NCBI GenBank assembly: GCA_903924445.1 | Contig: CAIYBQ010000533.1 | Location: 1 to 9,613, forward strand | From: an uncultured Armatimonadota bacterium | GTDB taxonomy: Bacteria > Armatimonadota > Armatimonadia > Armatimonadales > Armatimonadaceae | Direction of reading: 5' to 3' | DNA: 9,613 nt | Shown here: positions 5,565-9,613 of the stretch, piece after piece | How positions within the stretch are numbered: position 1 is the first letter of the stretch | Layout of the letters: each line of letters starts with the position of its first letter | Notes under the pieces: generated by a model | Seen by the model: the letters and a program-made list of their open reading frames with translations, nothing else | Database searches by the model: none | Told to the model about the DNA's origin: nothing | Program-made: the position numbers and the translations under genes

Positions 5565-6308
5565 ATGTCAGGGCATAGTAAATGGCACAATATCCGCCTG
5601 CGTAAAGGCAAGCAGGATGCGGTTCGCGGCAAGCTGTTCACACGCATCGCGAAAGAAATCATCATCGCGGCACAGTCCGGTGGTGGCAGCGCGGATACCA
5701 ACGTCCGCCTGCGTATGGCTATCCAGACGGCTCGCCAGAACTCGATGCCATCCGAAAACATCAAGCGTGCTGTCCAGCGTGGGACCGGCGAGCTTGGTGG
5801 CGCAAACCTGGTCGAAATGGTCTTCGAAGGCTATGGACAGGGCGGCGTCGCGATTCTCGTTGAGTGCCTCTCCGATAACCATAACCGTACCTACCCGGAT
5901 GTCCGTGCGATCTTCGGCAAGGGCGGCGGCCGGATGGGTGAAACCGGATCCGTCAGCTATATGTTCGCGCAAAAGGGCATGATTCTGATCGAGTCCGGCG
6001 TAACGACCGAAGATGCACTCATGGAAGTCGCCATCGATGCCGGTGCGGAAGATGTTCAGCCAACGGAAGATGGCGGCTTTGAAGTCACAACCGCGCTGCG
6101 CGACTTTGCTGCAGTTCGGGATGCCCTTGATGCGGCCAAAATTAAGTATGAGACCGCTGAGATCACGCGTATCCCAGCAACCACTGTGCAGCTCCCGGCA
6201 GATGAAGAAGAGCAGTTCATTAAGCTGATTGACAAGCTTGAGGAATACGATGATGTCCAGAATGTTCACCACAACTGTGAGCTCTCTGAATCCGCAATGG
6301 ATGACTAG
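5565..6308 (+). CDS. yebC: YebC/PmpR-family protein
   Basis: The 247-residue protein is a full-length member of the YebC/PmpR/TACO1 family. These cytoplasmic proteins have been described as transcriptional regulators and, for some members, as ribosome-associated factors that relieve stalling at proline stretches. The hallmark N-terminus MSGHSKWHNIRLRKGKQDAVRGKLFTRI is present, followed by EIIIAAQSGGG, NVRLRMAIQTAR and MPSENIKRAVQRGTG. The central EGYGQGGVAILVECLSDNHNRT and FGKGGGRMGETGSVSYMF are equally diagnostic. The C-terminal domain ends LEEYDDVQNVHHNCELSE. The start is fixed by the motif and by AAGGAG. The gene is monocistronic: a long leader precedes it and a strong terminator follows. 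The usual neighbour ruvC is not seen. Confidence 0.97.
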   Translation: MSGHSKWHNIRLRKGKQDAVRGKLFTRIAKEIIIAAQSGGGSADTNVRLRMAIQTARQNSMPSENIKRAVQRGTGELGGANLVEMVFEGYGQGGVAILVECLSDNHNRTYPDVRAIFGKGGGRMGETGSVSYMFAQKGMILIESGVTTEDALMEVAIDAGAEDVQPTEDGGFEVTTALRDFAAVRDALDAAKIKYETAEITRIPATTVQLPADEEEQFIKLIDKLEEYDDVQNVHHNCELSESAMDD

Positions 6309-6328
6309 TTTCTAGGCTTCAACCCATC

Positions 6329-6364
6329 AAATCCGGCTCGTTTGAGCCGGATTTTTGTTTTTTT
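6329..6364 (+). terminator. Intrinsic terminator after yebC
   Basis: AAATCCGGCTC (6329-6339) pairs perfectly with GAGCCGGATTT (6344-6354) around a GTTT loop, giving 11 base pairs. A T-rich run interrupted by one G continues to 6364. It begins 20 bases after the yebC stop codon. Confidence 0.93.
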
Positions 6365-6375
6365 CGCCACGCGTG

Positions 6376-6381
6376 TATGAT
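6376..6381 (+). promoter_or_regulatory. -10 box TATGAT; leaderless start for the downstream membrane protein
   Basis: TATGAT (5 of 6 to TATAAT) lies five bases before the ATG at 6387, with no Shine-Dalgarno. Transcription should start at or near the start codon. The -35 position falls within the T run of the yebC terminator (TTTTGT or TTGTTT, weak). Confidence 0.55.
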
Positions 6382-6386
6382 GAATC

Positions 6387-8144
6387 ATGGTCTCCAACCG
6401 ATTCGCGATGTTGCTTGCTGCCATCGCCGTTTCCGCAAGCGCTGCGGTAGCAAAACCCACGCTCACCATCATCCCCCAGCGGGTTGTCTACAGCTCCCTG
6501 CTGCAGCATGTGGATGTCCGCGTACACATCCCGACGAATGAACCCGCATTTACCGGCTATGTAACGGTTTGCGACACCTATAACTTCGCGACGGGCAACC
6601 GATTTGGCACGGCAGTCAGTGTCAAACCCGGGGAGGACCGCATCGTCCGTATCGAGATTCCCGGACCGCGCTTCAACACGCCGAACTATCTCGTTGAGCT
6701 TTCTGCTAACCGGGACCTGAGCAAACCCGTAGCGTCTACAGGGTCAAAAGCGGATGCAACATTTGAGCTGAATGGCCTTGTGGTGGTGGTTATCGGGGGT
6801 AATGAGGCAGAACGCGATGCACTCGCAACCCGGATGCGAAACCTTCCGATACCCTTGAAATACAATGCTTCCAGCAATGTCTCAACGTACGATCCGGTTG
6901 TAAAGTCATCCAAGACAAAATCGGGTTCGCCAGCTCCGAGCATGATGGGTGCTCCGACTGTAAACCGCGCCCGTATCCTGGTGCCGCGGACGGGTCAGGA
7001 TGTCAATGACTGGGCATCGTGGAAATTTGGAGATGCCCTTGCCGTTGTTGTGCTTCCGGGAACTGTGTCTCCAGATGTCCGTGATGCACTTCAGTGTTAT
7101 GCCGACTTTGGTGGGGTTGTTGTGGATGCTGCGGGTCTAGGTCTGCGCAATGCGCACGAGACAGTCATCAGTGCCGATAGCCCATCCGCTGCAGCTCGGC
7201 TTGCATCCACTATGGATGATGTGGCGCGGCGCCACGTCGCGGCTCAGAGCGCGATAGCTTTCATGAATGCGGATACATCCGACCGGGATATGAGGAATGC
7301 CCCGGAGCTGAAAAGTCCATCCATCCCGCTGATTTTTCTCCTGCTCGCGGTCTACACGCTGGGTGCGATTCCTCTGCTTTACATCGTCCTAAAGCGTTCA
7401 GGAAAACGTGAGCTGGCGTGGGTCGCGCTTCCGGGTGTGGCGGCTGGCTTCACGGGCATCTTCGGGATTATGGGTGCGATGAACCGTCCGACGACGCCAT
7501 TCGCCCAGCACCGCGAGCTGATTGCCGGCACGCTGAACTCGCCTTACTTCCGCTCGCAGGAGACATTTAGCATCTACAACGGTGTGGAAAAACAGGTTCT
7601 TTTGGATGTGCCATCCCGTGGCGTAACCTTGATTGGGAATGGCTCAATCACTTCAAACGGCCGGGTGAGTGGGTTTCTGAGTGTCCCTCAGTGGGCGATG
7701 GCAACGACGAGTGTTGAATCCCCAACGTATGACCTTGGCGGGAGTGTGAACCTATCCCGCCTGCCAAATGGCGACCTCAAGGTGACAAACAACACAAACT
7801 TTACGCTGGCCGGTGCATTCCTTGGCCGAAGGCTTTATTCCAACGTCTCTCTGGGCGCGGTATTGAAACCAAGCCAATCAGTCACGATTGCACGAAAAGA
7901 GTTGGAAGGACCTGACGGCCATGGACAGCCATCCTTCGATGTCGGCTGGGGCTACACCATACATGACCAGATTGAGAATGGCTTCTCGGATCAAGCTGCG
8001 GTTTTGAATGGTTCGGATTATTACTTCAAGGCCCGGATTGTAGATGTCCCCAACGCCATCAAGCTGGACAACAAGCCGCTTAAGATTGTCCGTTCACAGC
8101 GGATGTTGTTTTTACGGTGTGCGGAAACGGCAATTAGTAAGTAG
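6387..8144 (+). CDS. Extracytoplasmic-domain protein with two central membrane helices
   Basis: The 585-residue protein starts with a clear signal peptide (residues 1-22, MLLAAIAVSASAAVA). An extracytoplasmic region of about 290 residues follows. Its alternating strand/helix pattern (LVVVVIGGNEAERDAL, ALAVVVLPGTVSPDVRDALQCYADFGGVVVDAAG) looks like a glutamine-amidotransferase-type Rossmann fold without obvious catalytic residues. Two membrane helices lie at about 312-336 and 342-365, joined by the short basic turn LKRSGKRELAW. The C-terminal 220 residues are beta-rich (NLSRLPNGDLKVTNNTNFTL). This helix-RRELAW-helix layout is common in membrane proteins encoded with MoxR ATPases and DUF58 proteins, but no such partners occur here. 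I cannot assign a function. The start is supported by the adjacent -10 box. Confidence 0.85.
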   Translation: MVSNRFAMLLAAIAVSASAAVAKPTLTIIPQRVVYSSLLQHVDVRVHIPTNEPAFTGYVTVCDTYNFATGNRFGTAVSVKPGEDRIVRIEIPGPRFNTPNYLVELSANRDLSKPVASTGSKADATFELNGLVVVVIGGNEAERDALATRMRNLPIPLKYNASSNVSTYDPVVKSSKTKSGSPAPSMMGAPTVNRARILVPRTGQDVNDWASWKFGDALAVVVLPGTVSPDVRDALQCYADFGGVVVDAAGLGLRNAHETVISADSPSAAARLASTMDDVARRHVAAQSAIAFMNADTSDRDMRNAPELKSPSIPLIFLLLAVYTLGAIPLLYIVLKRSGKRELAWVALPGVAAGFTGIFGIMGAMNRPTTPFAQHRELIAGTLNSPYFRSQETFSIYNGVEKQVLLDVPSRGVTLIGNGSITSNGRVSGFLSVPQWAMATTSVESPTYDLGGSVNLSRLPNGDLKVTNNTNFTLAGAFLGRRLYSNVSLGAVLKPSQSVTIARKELEGPDGHGQPSFDVGWGYTIHDQIENGFSDQAAVLNGSDYYFKARIVDVPNAIKLDNKPLKIVRSQRMLFLRCAETAISK

Positions 8145-8186
8145 TTTTCCTACGTGGTCCGGTAAAGCGTCGCACCGAAACCATTC

Positions 8187-8333
8187 CACATTCCATAGTA
8201 TCGAGCGGAGCGAGGTGTCCGCCGGAGGCCGGAATCCACCTACACCCATAAACAATATTCCAATTAGGAATGTGTAGTTCTCATGGGTGTCTTGGTGGAG
8301 GCCTGAGGCGGGTACCTCGCGCAGCCAAATGTG
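8187..8333. repeat. Large multi-segment imperfect palindrome
   Basis: The core 8210-8320 folds end to end. GCGAGGT (8210-8216) pairs with ACCTCGC (8314-8320), CCGCC (8219-8223) with GGCGG (8307-8311), and AGGCC (8226-8230) with GGCCT (8300-8304). Further in, CCACC (8236-8240) pairs with GGTGG (8294-8298), ACACCCAT (8242-8249) with ATGGGTGT (8283-8290), and ATTCC (8257-8261) with GGAAT (8267-8271). That is 35 base pairs in nested order. An outer CACATT (8187-8192) / AATGTG (8328-8333) pair may extend it. It could be a palindromic mobile element remnant (REP or MITE-like), a structured RNA, or a 3' mRNA-protecting element of the upstream gene. Confidence 0.8.
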
Positions 8334-8415
8334 AGGGCAACTAAACATCGCAAAGCACAAGCGGGAGCGGGCTCACTCCTCTATCCGCCATCAACCAAAT
8401 CCAATGATCATGAAC

Positions 8416-8443
8416 TTGCCACACACCTCCACAGTGATAGAAT
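8416..8443 (+). promoter_or_regulatory. Sigma70-like promoter for the RCK operon
   Basis: TTGCCA (8416-8421) and TAGAAT (8438-8443) each match the consensus at five of six positions and are 16 bases apart. Initiation would be near 8450, leaving a leader of about 88 bases before the ATG at 8538. Confidence 0.65.
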
Positions 8444-8479
8444 CTCACGGCTCCGAGGGTTCCTGACGTATCGCCTAGG

Positions 8480-8503
8480 GACACGAAGCCTAAGGCTCGT
8501 GTC
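8480..8503 (+). promoter_or_regulatory. Leader hairpin upstream of the RCK operon
   Basis: GACACGA (8480-8486) pairs with TCGTGTC (8497-8503), and after a bulged A, GCC (8488-8490) pairs with GGC (8494-8496) around TAA. There is no T run, so it is not an intrinsic terminator. It lies 34 bases before the ATG. Confidence 0.5.
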
Positions 8504-8537
8504 GCAGCGCGGCGGCCGATGTTGGTGACTGGAACTA

Positions 8538-8996
8538 ATGCGCATCGTAATCATAGGCTGTGGACGCGTCGGCTCAACGGTAGCCCGTCTCCTGAGCCCT
8601 ACCCACGACGTAACCATCGTCGACCGTACCTCTGACTCCTTCCGTAGACTTGGCACATCGTTCAAAGGCAAGCGCCTCGTCGGTCCCGCGACCGACATGG
8701 ATGTCCTGCGCAAAGCGGGTGTCGAAGGCGCGGATGCATTTATTGCCGTCACGGATGGCGATAACCGCAACATCATGGCCAGCCAAATGGCCAAGCGTGT
8801 CTTCAATGTCCCTACCGTTCTGACACGGGTTTATGACCCCGTGCGCGCATCCGTGTTCCAAAAACACGGCATCCACGTGCTCTGCACGACATCGATGGCC
8901 GCTGGCTTCTTCCGCGACATTATCGAAGGCAATGCCTGCGATACCTTTGCCGAACAGCTTCAAGCCTACTTGGATGCATCCGTACAGAAAGCCTGA
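8538..8996 (+). CDS. TrkA-like potassium uptake regulatory protein, RCK_N domain only
   Basis: The 152-residue cytoplasmic protein is a Rossmann-type RCK_N (TrkA_N) regulatory domain that binds NAD(H) or ATP and gates a Trk/Ktr membrane potassium channel. The nucleotide loop GCGRVG is at residues 7-12, with acidic Asp29 in TIVDR at the end of strand two. Further family motifs are LVGPATDMDVLRKAGVEGADAFIAVTDGDNRNI and later NVPTVLTRVYDP. The protein stops soon after the fold, with a short helical tail (FAEQLQAYLDA), and lacks the RCK_C ligand domain that its downstream neighbour has. A GGA four bases upstream is a poor ribosome-binding site. The stop codon lies 12 bases before the next RCK gene, indicating an operon. 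Confidence 0.9.
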   Translation: MRIVIIGCGRVGSTVARLLSPTHDVTIVDRTSDSFRRLGTSFKGKRLVGPATDMDVLRKAGVEGADAFIAVTDGDNRNIMASQMAKRVFNVPTVLTRVYDPVRASVFQKHGIHVLCTTSMAAGFFRDIIEGNACDTFAEQLQAYLDASVQKA

Positions 8997-9008
8997 GAGG
9001 ACACAGAC

Positions 9009-9613
9009 ATGAATATCATCGTTGTAGGTGGCGGAAATGTCGGCTACTACCTCGTCAAAGACCTCAAGGCTGCCGGTCATAGCGTCATCCTCATGGAAAA
9101 AGACCGCCAGCGGGCCGCACGCCTCTACGAAGACCTCGGGGATCTCGTTCGCCAGGGGGATGGCTGTGAGTCGCGCACGATGCAAGACCTCGGCGTGGGA
9201 CAGTGCGACCTTGTTGTGGCAGCAACCGGCGAGGATGAAGATAACCTCATCGTGTGCCAAATGGCGCGGGAGTGTTTTGGTGTCAAGCGGACCATCGCCC
9301 GTGTCAACAGCCCGGCAAATGAAGCGCTGTTTACTGAGCTTGGCATCACGACCACGGTGTCAAGCACACGCATCATCTTCAACCTGATCGAACAGGAAAT
9401 CGAAACCGACCACATCGTCCCGCTCGCGGCACTCGCACGCGGAAACCTGGAAGTCGTCTCGGTCGAGCTCTCCGACCATTCAAAAATGGTTGGACGGAGC
9501 GTGGGTGAGATCACCCTCCCGGCGGATGCGCACATCGTGGCGATTCTCCGCGGTGACAAGGGGATGTTGCCAAGTCCGAAGGCCATTCTTCAGCCTGGGG
9601 ATGTTGTCTTGAC
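9009..9613 (+). CDS. trkA: TrkA-like potassium uptake protein, RCK_N plus RCK_C (3' end outside window)
   Basis: The frame opens at ATG 9009 and runs without a stop to the window edge (201 codons visible), so the gene is partial only because the window ends. Residues 7-12 are GGGNVG and strand two ends in Glu30 (VILMEKD). The RCK_N core contains LVRQGDGCESRTMQDLGVGQCDLVVAATGEDEDNLI and RTIARVNSP. From about residue 137 an RCK_C domain begins (HIVPLAALARGNLEVVSVELSD...GRSVGEITLPADAHIVAILR...LQPGDVVL). AGGA lies seven bases before the ATG. Together with the preceding gene it suggests a two-subunit RCK regulator for a Trk channel likely encoded downstream; that part is inference. Confidence 0.93.
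   Translation, partial: MNIIVVGGGNVGYYLVKDLKAAGHSVILMEKDRQRAARLYEDLGDLVRQGDGCESRTMQDLGVGQCDLVVAATGEDEDNLIVCQMARECFGVKRTIARVNSPANEALFTELGITTTVSSTRIIFNLIEQEIETDHIVPLAALARGNLEVVSVELSDHSKMVGRSVGEITLPADAHIVAILRGDKGMLPSPKAILQPGDVVL

Larger units (their letters stand above)
8145..8537. other. Gene-free region between membrane protein and RCK genes
   Basis: This 393-base stretch has no supported gene. It holds, in order, the large palindrome (8187-8333), a GTGAG/CTCAC pair (8331-8335 with 8372-8376), a sigma70-like promoter (8416-8443) and a leader hairpin (8480-8503). Confidence 0.6.

Noticed and set aside
8112..8360. Minus-strand frame of 82 codons
   Set aside because: It is read through one arm of the large palindrome and the 3' end of the membrane protein gene and has no family features.
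8416..8537. c-di-AMP (ydaO-type) riboswitch before the potassium uptake genes
   Set aside because: The location would fit, but the conserved GGGGGACCC-like and related core segments are not present.

Overview
This is a bacterial chromosome segment of roughly 55% G+C, estimated by eye. It holds single-copy housekeeping genes (yebC, a Trk-type potassium uptake pair) together with extracytoplasmic and accessory genes. The lineage cannot be fixed from this window. A CotH-kinase protein of the 'HGMDQ' type, a bacterial-style YebC, start codons lying directly behind -10 boxes and a signal-peptide/two-helix membrane protein would fit an environmental phylum such as Armatimonadota or a planctomycete-like group, but that is inference.

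Layout, left to right. Positions 59-982 (minus) encode an NAD-dependent sugar-epimerase-like SDR. It diverges from a secreted alpha/beta hydrolase (1061-1909, plus), with a 78-base shared upstream region that carries a short palindrome. A small XRE-type antitoxin-like regulator (1946-2233, plus) follows the hydrolase without a toxin partner. Converging on it is a 567-residue CotH-kinase-family protein (2259-3962, minus). Its TATACT -10 box lies six bases from the ATG, which suggests a leaderless mRNA.

Positions 3963-4686 are gene-free. They contain the most distinctive structure here: four near-identical tandem units of 122-128 bases plus a degenerate fifth. Each full unit has a terminator-like hairpin, a T/C-rich tract and a second hairpin whose sequence changes between units while some pairing is kept. 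The array stops just short of the 3' end of a DUF4287-DUF1801-type protein (4687-5244, minus).

Positions 5245-5564 form a long leader in front of yebC (5565-6308, plus) with several possible RNA hairpins. yebC ends in a strong intrinsic terminator (6329-6364). A probable leaderless promoter follows at once for a 585-residue membrane protein with an extracytoplasmic domain (6387-8144, plus). The gap 8145-8537 holds a second unusual element, a large multi-segment imperfect palindrome (core 8210-8320). After it come a well-formed sigma70-like promoter (8416-8443) and a leader hairpin in front of two consecutive RCK/TrkA genes (8538-8996, and 9009 to the window end). The two RCK genes probably form an operon whose membrane channel subunit would lie beyond the window or elsewhere.

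No complete new system can be demonstrated. The best candidates for undescribed biology are the structured tandem array at 4142-4681, the large palindrome at 8187-8333, and a striking excess of the pentamer GGATG/CATCC across the whole window.
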